A stretch of DNA of 64,000 nucleotides from Polytrichum commune (Eukaryota; Streptophyta; Polytrichopsida; Polytrichales; Polytrichaceae), in contig OX485807.1 in assembly GCA_950295325.1 (NCBI GenBank), positions 44,110,440 through 44,174,439 on the forward strand, written 5' to 3'. Shown here one piece after another: positions 12,536-23,671 of the stretch. Below the pieces are notes generated by a model. That model had not been told where the DNA came from. It made no database searches and worked only from the letters and a program-made list of their open reading frames with translations. Numbering within the stretch: the stretch's first letter is position 1; every line of letters starts with the position of its first letter. The position numbers and the translations under genes were made by a program.

Positions 12536-13969
12536 TAAATTATAAAAATAGACCTCTTTAAAATAGATCAGCAACTTTGATTTGCACGTAAATAGTGAAA
12601 TTTTACATTTTTTTATAGTAACAATTATTGGGCTATGAAAAAGTCATCAAACATTGTCGTGGATGGATGAGTTCATCCATCAACCAAATTAAAGCCCAAC
12701 ATTCTCTTTACTTTTACATCCTCAACATTTGAAATTACTTTTACATTCTCAACATTTGAAATTACTTTTACATTCTCAACATTCGAAATTACTTTTACCA
12801 AAAAAATATATATGGGCTTCATGACACTTACTTATAACCGGGGTATATGACTCCCCTGGAATCGATTACGATATATTTACGGTATATATCATAGGTCCAC
12901 ACTTATCCATGTGATCTTTTATACCAATATAAGTTTATCTCTATCAAATGAAGAATTGTCCAGTAGGTCAAATATTCATTTTTTGTAAGGGGATTCTAGC
13001 TCTTCTCCCTAATTTACTTTATAAGGCATGAACTTGACGAGGGATTCGTGGTGTCTATGTAAACTCATCCATTATGAAATTGACATCAAATTACACATCA
13101 AAGTCCCTAAATTAATCTTATGGAGTCTAGTTGGAATAAATCGACCCTCAACCTTAACGGGGACCTTTTTTAAACTAAATCCCCTTCATCCACATTGGAT
13201 CACTTGACATTATACGGACATAATAGTGGTCAATTATTGCTTAATATAATACCTATTCACCCTTTGAGATTGTATTTGGTACCTTCTTAATATTCAAGTG
13301 TTTTGTTAACAAATGAAACCCATCCTTCAGGTCGGTGTTCATTGAGTCTGCTTTGCACTTCTAGGACGAGTTTTCATTTAGGAGCGAAAAGAACTGTTGA
13401 TGTTGAAATGGTCCCTTGGTACCACCTTTTCTAAGTATGTAAGGTAGATGGGCTTAAGTGGCTCCCTTCTTTAATCGGACCCCTAGATATGATTGATAAT
13501 TGGTTCGGTGAGGATCATCAAAAAGAAAATATCATAAAGAAATATGTTTAGAAAAGATTGGAATACGTCTTCAAAATTCAAAGAACTACTCTACATTGAA
13601 CAATGAACACAATTGGGAGAACCCGCGTATTTAGTTAAGAAATCAACAAATGTTATGCATTTCTCATGACTATAATTAAATCAAATGAAAGTAATGCTTG
13701 GTGTTTGCTCGGCTTTGAAAATAGGAAACTTTAGCTCACTATGTGTGAGCTCCCATATATAATTGTGTACACTCAATGACCAAGAAGATACATATTGTGC
13801 ACAATGGTCATATCATACAATCATATGCCACGATTTATCAAACACGTTCATGAATGTTGTAAAAGAAGATTCATACAAAGTGGATTGGGTTCATGATGTT
13901 TCATAATATTCCTTCAAGTTGCTTCACGGCTTCGGTTAGAGTATTTTCACGCCTTCTAGTCATGGGCTG

Positions 13970-14215
13970 ATGACTGTCATGTCTTATATGACTGACATGT
14001 GTTATATGACCCCCGTGTGTTCTATGACAACCAGTCATATGACTACCCTGTGTCATATGACTGTCATGTCTTATATGACTGACATGTGTTATATGACCCC
14101 CGTGTGTTCTATGACAGCCAGTCATATGACTACCCTGTGTCATATGACTGTCATGTCTTATATGACTCCCCTGTGTTATATGACTGCCTCGATATATTTG
14201 ACTTCCCTTAGACCG
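13970..14215. repeat. 87-bp tandem array of TGACT motifs
   Basis: Nearly three copies of an 87-bp unit (starts at 13970, 14057 and 14144), each built of about three shorter ATATGACTGNCATGTGTT-like subunits. It lies immediately upstream of the plus-strand start codon at 14322, where it could act as promoter or protein-binding sequence. Confidence 0.8.
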
Positions 14216-14321
14216 TATTAAGCCACATAGATAGGTGACTGTGTGCATACGAGCACTTCCTCCTTGTAAGGTATTCCCATATCACAAATTGACCCAGCGC
14301 GTATGCCGTGCACACCACAGG

Positions 14322-15220
14322 ATGGCAGGAGGGGAGGTCGAAAGCTTGAAGCATCTACAGTTATGGCAAGAAGAAGAGGTCCAAGCAGATGCAATGCGGC
14401 TATCCAAGTACCCATGCCCCTGCATGGAGTGTGCAGGAGGGAAAGTCCTCGATCGAGCCACAATTCGAAAGCATCTTCGCAGCAGAAAAAGGGACCCCGT
14501 GTTTACAGCCTCTATCTTGGTGAGTCATTCCATGAAACGACTTGTGAATGAGCGTCAGCGGGTGGTCCTGCTTTGAGTGAGTTTTCATCTTTGTGTACAT
14601 GAATTTTGTAGGCCCGATGGAGACCCATTGTAAAAGCTGCTTGCAAGACATCCCTGAGAAAGTTTCTAGGAGGACACGAAATGCCTTCACAGTCAATGCC
14701 AAACACTGCGTCTGCAAGAGTACGAGCCTTGCAGTCATGGGGGTCAAACGTGTATGACGGACAGTGGTGTGACGGGCCCATCCCAAAACTTATAAAGTTT
14801 TCATACTGGAATAGAGAATGGGAAGTAAGGGTGTCCAACTTCCCATTCATGGGTTGGGGTCTCTTTGCACTTCAACCCGCCAAAGAGGGAGAGGAACTGC
14901 TTCCATTTGTAGGACCACAATACACCAAGGGAGAATACAATGCCTTGAAGAAGGCACATCCTCGAGTGAAGTCATATGCGATGCAAGTTGAGCCGGACTT
15001 GTACATCGATGGAGATGTAATGAAAGGGAATGTCGCATGCTTCATAAATAGTTCCATAGGACGCAAAGAAATAGGAAATGTGGTGTGGGAATTTCGCATG
15101 TTGCCAAAACCCTGGAACAAACAGGAATGGGGGTATGTAATCACCATGGCCACAAAGGACATTATGGTCGGAGAAGAGTTGTATGCACATTACTCTTTGA
15201 ACCCGCACACCACATTGTAG
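14322..15220 (+). CDS. SET-domain protein encoded inside the CACTA element
   Basis: Two exons, 14322-14519 and 14612-15220, joined in phase 0 across a 92-bp intron (TTG|gtgagt ... ttttgtag|GCC); 268 residues. Exon 1 has a CPCxxC ... HL pattern like the N-terminal zinc-binding region of TNP2 transposases. Exon 2 carries a SET fold at about residues 140-262: GWGLFA, then GEELLPFVG, YIDG, GNVACFINSS, NVVWEF and a closing DIMVGEELYAHY. SET domains usually methylate lysines of histones or other proteins. The usual NHSC is NSSI here, so the His and Cys are missing while the Asn and the C-terminal Tyr remain; activity is uncertain. The frame is intact although the neighbouring transposase is broken. 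A role in chromatin around the element is my inference. Confidence 0.75.
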
Positions 15221-18200
15221 GCTGACACCCATTAGTCCACATTCGGAATGACTAAAGTGTGCCATGTGTTCACTAACATGACTACACGAAGTCATATTTT
15301 GTTTTGACAAAATTTTGTATACATGTCCAGACCACGGTATACATGTGTACGTGGAACATGACCAATTTTTTACATCCAATGCTTGTATTTGTATGGTGCA
15401 TGAAATTTCTTTTACCTAACACACTCTTGTCTTCATAATCGATGAACATCCCCCCCCCCCCACGCATGTTACAAGTTCATGTTATATTCGGCGTTTCATG
15501 ATTGCCCCTCGTAGATACATTATTCATTTTATGACAAAATCATGTAACACAGAAGTCACAAATTTATGACTCATCCATGTGATACAATGTTACTTGTGAT
15601 TGCTCCTTGTCGTTTTTATACATTTGTATATAATATGTGCACGTTATATACAGTCCGTGTTCTATGATCGTCATTGTTATGAGTCCTTGTCGTATGTTTC
15701 TGCCAAAGCGAAAATATATAACGTGCGAACAAATTTATCACTATCTGCAGGACGAGTACAGCCCGATTGACTTGTTCTCCCATGCACCCCGGATTGGGCA
15801 AAGAAGCCAGACATACCCTAACACAAACAATGGACAAGAAGGAGAAGTTGAGGTTCTACGTATGGTGGCAGAGTGCTTTGGCAAGTACGATGACCTCAAA
15901 TTTGATGGACATGAAACCGAAGCCACCATACATGAGGGACTCGGGGATGCATTGGTTGAAGACGATGAAGGGGAGGATGGTTTCACAACGAAGGACAGTG
16001 AAGGTAGCGAGGGGGAAAGGGAAGAAACGAATGACCCCATGGAAACAAGAGGGAGTACGATGAACAGTGAGGACCCCACTGGGGTAGACCACCAGAAGCT
16101 CTTATGCGAAGTTGGAACTCCACTGTATGAGGGAAGCCCCTCGAACCGTCTCACATCGACACTCTTGATACTATTGTGTTGCACCACATTCGCTGTACCA
16201 AACAACTTTGTGGATGAGTTGTTGAAGTTGTTGAAGGAGACAATTTTACCCAAGGACAACACAATACCGAAATCATTTAACGAGGCGAAAGGCTTGTTGA
16301 TGAAGTTGGGGTTGTCCTACAACTCAATACATGCGTGTAGATATGGATGTTGTTTGTTTCGGAAAGAATTGGAGAATGCAACGGAGTGCCCAACATGCTA
16401 CAAATCGCGCTTTGTAGAGAACTCCGGTACAATTCCAGTCAAAGTTTTGAGACATTTTCCCTTGATTCCTCGTTTGCGAAGGATGTACAGCTGCACACGG
16501 ATCGCGGGCCTAATGAAGTGGCATGTAGGTGGGAAAAGTAAGGACAAGGTGATGAGGTCCGTGGTGGACTCGAAGGCTTGGGACCACGTAAATAATAGGT
16601 GGCCATGGTTTGCGGAAGATGAACGGAACGTTAGGCTTGGCCTTGCACTGGATGGCGTAAATCCATTTAGGAACCAAAGTCTCAGCCACTCTACTTGGCC
16701 CGTGGTCATGCTAAACTACGATCTCCCCCCTTGGTTAGTGACCAAAAACTTCTTCATGATGCTTGCGCTAATCATACCAGGAAAAAAGAGTGTAAGGGAC
16801 AGGAACGTGGATGTGTACATGGCACCGTTGATTGAGGAGCTCCAAGAGCTTTGGAAAGGGATCGATTGCTTGGACGGATCGCAAGGAAACCCCAAAGAGA
16901 AAACATTTAAGCTACATGGCATGCTTTTGTGGACGGTGAATGACTTCCCGGCGTACGGTTTGATTTCGGGGCAAGTAACAAAAGGACATAGGGCTTGCCC
17001 CGTGTGTGGCCCCAACGTGGCAACACAGCGTTCCAAAGCGCTGAAAAAAAATGTTTACCTTGGGCATAGACGACAACTGCCAATGACCCACCAATGGAGA
17101 CGACAAAGGTCCAATTTTGACGGGCAGCCGGAGATGAGACCACCGCCAAGAAGGATGAGTGGTCGAGAGCAATTGCGATATGCGAACGAGCGAGAAGAGT
17201 GGACGAAAAAACACTACAGAAACCAAACTGGGCAGACGACAGACCCCGTATACGAACATGGAGTGAAGAGGAGGACATGTCTATATGACCTTCCATACTG
17301 GAAAGTACGTGTTTCTTATTATGAGAATTAAGGGAGTGGACGTAGTCACATGATTGCATATAGTAATATTGTTTATGAGTATTATGTGAGTGGACGTAGT
17401 CATGTACAGTCACATGATTGCACGTAGTGATATTGTGATTTGCTCCGGAGCATTTCTCACTGGGTCGAGTCATTGTGCAGGATCTTCTAATTCGACACAC
17501 GTTGGATGTTATGCACTGTGAGAAAAACATCGCTGAGAATGTGATGAAAACCATATTTGGAGAGAAGGATACACTTGGAGTTCGTCTGGACATGAAGGAG
17601 GCGGGTATACGCCCGCATCTTTGGCCCGTAGCATGAACAAAACCCGGTAGTGTGATTCTACCTCGATCCTCGTACGTTATGACGAAAGAAGAGCGTGAAG
17701 TCTTTGTGGAGCAAGTTCGTGCACTGCGAACCCCACTCACTATGTGGGACAGTTGAAGAAGCGCGTAAACGTGGATGGGCAAATTAAAGGCCTGAAATCC
17801 CACGACTACCATGTCCTCGTGCAGCAAGTGTTGGCACTATGTGTGCGCTGCACAATGGAAAAGGAAGTACGGACATCAATAATAATGTTGAGCCGTGTAT
17901 TCAGGAGGGTGTGTGCTAAGTCCATTGATCCTGCAACAATACAGGAGATGAGGTGTGAAGCGGCCATAGCACTATGCATGTTGGAAAAAGAATTCCCGCC
18001 ATCATTTTTTGACATCATGAGCCATTTGGTCCTGCATCTCGTGGAGGAAGTGGAAATTTGTGGACCCGTACATACACGTTGGATGTACCCTATTGAGAGG
18101 TACCTGAAAACTCTAAAAGGGTATGTCCGAAACCGTACTCGCCCAGAGGGTTGCATGGCTGAAGGCTACGCCATAGTAGAGGCATTGGGATTTTGTACGG

Positions 18201-19553
18201 AGTATATGCAAGAATATACAGTCACCACTCGAAGAGTGTGGGATGACAAAGAAGACCCATCAATGTATGATGAGATCCTCGAAGGTGGCGGGCGGGCGGG
18301 CGCGTCATCTCCCATCCGACCTTCGACAATGGATACATGAGTTCGTGGTGAACAATGCGGCACCACTGGAGGAGTGGAGGAGGTGAGTTCACATTTTAGT
18401 GGAAGAACCTTAAATGCACCACCTCTCTTAGAACAACAGTACAGACCATACGAACTATAACAAAACACATCTTTTGTGACAAAAAAATATGACTGCAGTC
18501 AATCATATTTTGGGATTTATGACTGAGTACAATCACAAAATGTAGTCGTAAAATATGCATTTCGTTGTAGTTATCGCGACACAGTACGACTACTGTTGTA
18601 TGCAAATATGACCACCCTTAGTAATTTCAACAAGTCACGGGTAATGATGTGTTGGGTTGTATCCAAAATGCAGGAAACACGAGGATGATATGTCACGGCG
18701 GGAATGTGAGCGGCACGAATACAGGCGCAAGAAGCGGAAGGCACGGGTAATGTACCCAGCGGAGCTGCGCGACGAGGATTTCCACATTTGGTTTCCAAAA
18801 GCAGTGATGCGCACCATAGAAGAAGGCACGAAGGAGGTACACGAAGACGTTAGGGCCTTGATGTTACCTCCATCGGATGCAGCGAAGTCGTATCGATCCA
18901 TGTATGCGTTTGGAAACCACATCCGTGTCCGAAGCGCACAGGCGCAATTGACAACGATGGACTCTGGGGTGGCCGCAACATTTCGACAAGTATGTCGCTC
19001 GGGCCTGAAGGACACAAATCCAAAGGCAGCGGAGTTGGAGTATGTGGGTTGGGTGGAGGAAATCCTATCTGTGGACTATGGATTCTTCGAGGTGGTGGTC
19101 CTCTATTGCAATTGGGTCGTTGCAAACATTAAGGGAGATGGGGCGACGATGAAGCGCGACGACTATGGTTTCACCAGTGTAAACTTTGACAGATTGATCC
19201 CGTTCTCAGCACAATCATTTGCATTTCCTCTCCACATCGAACAAGTTTTTTTTGCACCTGATGTAGCGAAGTGTGGATGGGAAGTTGTTTTACGCAAGGA
19301 ACCGAGAGGGGTTCGGGTATTCTCCAAACAACAAAGAACGGATGAAGTACAGTGCATAGCACTAGGTAGGACTTCTGATTTTCCCGGATTACAAGTGACG
19401 GCGTTTCAGGACGATATTGTACCGAAAACACCCATATTGGGCGATGCAGTGGAAGTAGGGCCAGGAGTGGTTGCCAAGGCACTAGAATGTCTAGAGGGAC
19501 CGGATGACGCATCGGTAGATGACTCTGAGCACTGCGTATCGGACGGTGATTGA
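14322..19553 (+). pseudogene. TNPD-like CACTA transposase (TNP2, DUF4218, DUF4216), mutated
   Basis: Probable exons: 14322-14519 (shared with the SET transcript), 15751-17304, 17481-18382 and 18674-19553, with good GT/AG signals and matching phases. Exon 2 is the TNP2 catalytic-type region (RLGLALDGVNPF, YDLPPWL, LLWTVNDFPAYG, HRACPVCG). Exon 3 gives LDVMHCEKNIAENVM and a DUF4218 block (GLKSHDYHVLVQQ, YPIERYLKTLKGYVRNR). Exon 4 is DUF4216-like (FGNHIRVRS, KRDDYGFTSVN, EQVFFAPD). Three lesions lie in exon 3: a TGA at 17634-17636 where a sense codon is expected, a one-base shift near 17733-17735, and a compensating shift in a GGGC repeat at about 18287-18303. DUF4218 therefore sits in a displaced frame and no full-length product is expected. 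The role is excision and insertion of CACTA elements. Confidence 0.85.
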
Positions 19554-20180
19554 CTTCCCATCCGTGCAAGAAGTTGTATAAATGAAACTTAGGTTTTTTA
19601 TATATTTAATTTCAATTATATACATGTTCAATTAGTCTCTTGGCAATAGTAAAAATCAAATTTCCTCCCCAATTTCCCCCCTATACTCCCTAAAACATCA
19701 ATCAATTAATTATTCAATAAATAAACATGGGGCATTCCCAATTCTCATTGCCGTTCATACTATAACACACAAAGTACTTAATTTTGACCAATATCTGTCA
19801 TTATTAAATAAATACTCCACACCATAATACTAGATAATGAGTCACGGGGCAAAAACACAAGAGGCCCATCTAGGGCAGCCTGAATTATCAAGGGCTGCCC
19901 AAAAGAAGGAAAAAAATGGTCCTAGTCAGAATGTGACTGAAGAATATGACTCGCAGAAAAATGTGACTGCCACACATGACTGGGCGTCCACCATAGACGT
20001 TCCCCGTCGTTCCCTATAAAGGCACTCGTCGTTCCCATACGCCGTATACAGTACATTTGCCGAATACGACACAAAAATATGACTGCGAGTCATATTTTTG
20101 AATTTCGTACCCGACAAAGGTCGAGGCCTGCCAAAATGTGACTGCATGTAGTCACCAGTCATCCCCAGTCATATTTCCCT
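19554..20180. other. CACTA 3' subterminal region
   Basis: AT-rich sequence after the transposase stop, then several TGACT/AGTCA motifs from about 19830 to the right terminal repeat, mirroring the left subterminal region. No coding region is supported. Confidence 0.7.
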
Positions 20181-20209
20181 AGTCACAAAATACCCAATCT
20201 GTTGTAGTG
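20181..20209 (-). repeat. CACTA right terminal inverted repeat
   Basis: 29 bp ending CTGTTGTAGTG, exact inverse complement of the left end, followed by the TGT target duplication at 20210-20212. Confidence 0.95.
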
Positions 20210-20212
20210 TGT

Positions 20213-22031
20213 GGTGACATTTTAGAATAACATGTGACCGTCAATTGGCATTTCCGTCTGTATTTAAAAAAGCCATGCGACACTGTGGGTTTGAAGTGGA
20301 ACGTGGTATGATTATTGTGTTGCACACACACTGGGCCCGAGCAGGCATGCTTTCAACCCAATAGGAGGTGGCCACACACCCTCATGTACCACGGCACCAC
20401 CCCACCACCACCCCACCCCACCACCTCCTAGGACCATGTCCGTTTCAGGAGTTTCCCCCCACCCCACCCACTCAAAAAGTGCTCGGGTTTGCCGCCCAAG
20501 CTCCACATCTGCTTTCCTTCCCACCAGCACTTTGCTTTCCTTCCCACCAGCCCCAGGCGCGGTCGTTCCGGAGCTTGTTGCTGCTCCTACTCCTGTCCAT
20601 CGGGTCGCATCGCAGGGGCCATTGCTGCGCTCATAGTGTAAGTGTCCACCCTCGTGCTAGGCGAGCATACAATCCAAACTTTGTCTACGCTGAGTTTATG
20701 CAACGGTATAATGCTCTGCAGATGAAAGTTTACATGCTTGTTTGTCCCTTGTACACTTTGCCATACGTATCCTCTGAGCTCACAGTGAAGAAAACCAGCT
20801 TGTTCACAGTCCAAGTGTAGTACCCAACTCAATTAATTTCTACGGTCTATTTTTGAAGAAGAGAGTGCATTTCTGGTTGACGACCTGCTATGCAGTCTGA
20901 TATCGCCTCGGAGTAGTCCGGCTTTACTACACATTCAGTGAGCAGTTTCAAGGAGAATGACAACCTCTGGTGTTCTGTGTGTTGATCATGATGTTTTCGT
21001 GTAGAGTAGAGTGCTTTGGTGGATGGAGTTAAGTGTCAGAATGGGATCTGCGGCTGTGGTGGCGTGTGCTAGAAGCATTGAAAGTTTATACCTAATGATC
21101 CACCTGATGGTATAGCCGGTTGACCTTGAGAAGTAATGCCATCGTATTGCAGTGTGGAGAACCGTAATGTCTACTGGCTCAATCATACGTTGGCATAATA
21201 GTGTGTGCATTCTATCAAATATTATCATACATGTCACGGTGATCAGGATTTATTGCACCTCACTACATTACTCATTTGTCGCACCTCTGCTTCCATTAAG
21301 GGGAGTCCGGGCAGTCCTAACAATATCGTACAACTGGGTTGAGAAACAATTGTCTACAAACTGTGCTTTATCGTTACAGAATGGCTACATTCAATACCAG
21401 GAACTGCAGGTATACCCTATCCTCCATAGCACCTTGTTGTAGGGTACATCTGACTATCATGATTCGCTGTGCCTGGGTCGCGGTTGTTCCTTCCCCATCA
21501 TGTACAGTGTGCTCATCAAAGTTGTCCTGCTTGGGGGAAGTTCATGATATAGCGTCAGGGCCATTGAAGGTTCAGTTTTTCTCAATTGAACCACTATATT
21601 TGGGTGGGATGTGGTTAGGTGTTTTTCTAATAATGGACACTACAAAGACGTGTTTGAGAAGGGCTACTTGGGAGAAGTTTGTTAACCAATTTAAATTCCA
21701 CATGTAGCCAACATGTGGCCTGCCACCAATTTTTGTTGGTCTGAAGCCTCCTATCATGGGGGTCAGGTGCTCTCCAGGGTCAGAGACCCTTATTCTGGAT
21801 GTAGTTATAATAGTTGACATTCTCATTGTGACTTCTTATTTCTGGGTATTTTTTGGGGGGAGGGGTTCGGTCATGTGTGCATGCCCACATAGTGTCATTT
21901 GTGCGTTCAGCGGGGTTGGCTATTGGGTGAGAACATACACTGAGCTTGTGCATCCCTGGTCAGTGCATCCGGCGTTAGTGCATAGTGGCCATACTGCCGT
22001 GGATTCCTGGTCAGGCGGCCCTCGTGCAACC
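20213..22031. other. Intergenic stretch upstream of the integrase-like gene
   Basis: Includes a CCACCACCCC-rich segment (about 20395-20430) and moderate-GC sequence. Open frames here show no recognisable motif. Promoter and 5' UTR of the gene starting at 22032 presumably lie in its right part, but no clear TATA box was found. Confidence 0.4.
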
Positions 22032-23671
22032 ATGGAGGCTGCGAACAATGAAATGGTCCCAGTCCCTAATGTAGAGCAGACGAGAGTTGTGTATGTGGAT
22101 GGGCATCTACTTTTGAAGTATGTGGAGCGACGACTCGGCAGAGGTGACCATTTTAAGGATGTGGCAGGGACGTTAGGAATTGGCAGAAATATTCTTAGGA
22201 GGAGGTTGCAGCTGCTTGGATGGAGGGGGGTTTATGATACTCCTAATGTGGACTCCGGAGACGTCATAGCAGCCATTCGCAGCGAAGTTCCAATTCTGCG
22301 AGCCGGAGTGAATTGGGGTATCCGTAGTGTGCAGTGCAGACTTCGACTGTCAGGACTGAGGGTCGGCAGAGAGGCGGTCCGGGATGCGCTGAACACAATG
22401 CACCCTGAACATATGGAGCGGCGCCAACTCGGCCGGCTGAGAAGGGGGCAATACACCATCACGAAGCCCATGATCTTATGGCACATGGACTGTGAGACCT
22501 TCTCGATCTTGCTTTTTGAAATATCTTGTTTAAGGGACACTTGAGGTGTTTACGCACATTCATGCACTCTTCATGTCGTTGCAGCATATGACAAGTTGGC
22601 GAAGTGGGGAATCAAAATCCATGCGGGCATAGATGGAGGGACACATTTTGTGTTATGGGCTCGTGCTGCAGTGGATAAACGACAAACCACCATATATGAT
22701 GCGTATGCAGATGCCGTTCGCAGATATGGCCGTCCCCTCCGATTGAGATCGGACTTTGCGGCGGAGCACAACATGGTAGAAGCGGACATGAGAAGGGGTC
22801 GACCCAACATATTCCGGCCATTTCTGCGGGGCTCGTCTGTGCACAACCAACGTATCGAGCATTTTTGGAGGCAAGTATGGACGCATCTCATTTTTTACTA
22901 CAAACACTTGTTGACGCTTTTGGGCCGCCATGGTTTCCTGAACCTGGTTAACCCCGTCCAAAAGGCGTCCATGGTGGCTGTTTTCCTCCCGGCCATCCAA
23001 CAGGACCTTGCGAACTTTGTGGCGACATGGAACGTTCACAGAGTGAGGAAGATCAATCAAAATGGCCGGCACTTGGCGGGCCATGTACCAGATTGCATGT
23101 TCCAGTCATGGGAGCGCGAAATGGGGTAACACACCTCCTTTGCCTGCACATTGGGTTTGTTTGTTATCTGCGCAGTACTGGAGTGTGTAGTTGTGAATTC
23201 ATGAATGTTGAATTGATTGCGTGAGAACCCTTGACACACGCCGGGTAGGGCTTGCCCATCGCTGATATGCAAGTTTGCACATGAATGCGCAGGCTAGTGT
23301 TGCCACCATCTGTGGACGATGATCCTTGGAATATGGAGGACTCGGGCCACGACGACCTGGAGGTGAATAGAAGACCGTATGCACCCGACCCGCCGCAGCC
23401 TGCATCCTTGTTGGCCGAGGACATTGAGCACGTTCGTGACGCAGCATACATGATTGGCGCTGCAGGAATGCGTGGGAGCTTGCAGAGAATGTACAATCTC
23501 CACGTGGCCCTGACATATGAGTGTTTGCATTATGTTGATGAAGGTGGCCCTGACCTGCAGTCTCATTGTGATATGGTTATGAGCCGGGAAGCATTGCCAG
23601 CAGATAGACGGACAACATGCAGACTTCTGCAAGCTGCTCTCCAAAGGAGGAATTCTTCGCACAGTGGTTAA
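22032..23671 (+). CDS. DDE integrase-like protein (WHxD ... SVHNQRIE family)
   Basis: Three exons, 22032-22491, 22585-23125 and 23293-23671, phases 1 and 2 matching, 459 residues without stop or frameshift. The N-terminal part has a helix-turn-helix-like region (DVAGTLGIGRNILRRRLQ) and a second helical block (WGIRSVQCRLRLSGLRV) like the HTH_21 region of IS3-type transposases. The catalytic core reads WHMD spanning the first intron, then KIHAGIDGGTHF, then LRSDFAAEH, then SVHNQRIEHFWRQVW: all three acidic residues of a DDE retroviral-integrase fold are kept. Near relatives I remember are uncharacterised 'integrase core domain' proteins of fish, cnidarians and fungi, possibly the IS3EU group. 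I found no terminal repeats, so it may be an immobile or domesticated gene, or an element whose ends I missed. The last exon is acidic and unrecognised. Confidence 0.8.

Larger units (their letters stand above)
11161..14321. promoter_or_regulatory. Divergent spacer between TNPA-like and TNPD/SET units
   Basis: About 3.2 kb separates two divergent start codons (11158-11160 minus, 14322 plus), so both promoters must lie here. It holds a CCACCCA-rich tract (11885-12040), a long purine tract (12232-12535), a threefold 28-bp repeat (about 12716-12797) and a TGACT array next to the plus-strand start. I saw no certain TATA box. Open frames over the purine tract are compositional artefacts. Confidence 0.5.
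4529..20209 (+). mobile_element. Complete CACTA (En/Spm-like) transposon, 15,681 bp
   Basis: The left end starts CACTACAACAGATTGGGT and the right end is its exact inverse complement; the perfect match runs 29 bp (4529-4557 against 20181-20209). The flanking trinucleotide TGT occurs on both sides (4526-4528 and 20210-20212), the 3-bp target duplication expected for CACTA elements. Past the perfect repeat both ends continue with TGACT/AGTCA-rich subterminal sequence. The interior encodes a TNPD-type transposase on the plus strand and a TNPA-like protein on the minus strand, as in this superfamily, plus SET and FCP1-like domains that are not standard components. At 15.7 kb it is at the large end for the superfamily. 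The transposase is mutated, so the copy is probably not autonomous now. Confidence 0.95.

Noticed and set aside
12224-12574. Long frames on both strands over the purine tract
   Set aside because: Pure low-complexity sequence (GGGAGG/GAGAGA) stays open in most frames; the products are Pro/Leu/Ser or Gly/Arg/Glu runs without any motif.
20368-20820. 150-codon plus-strand frame
   Set aside because: Pro/His-rich start from CCACCACC repeats and no conserved block; probably fortuitous.
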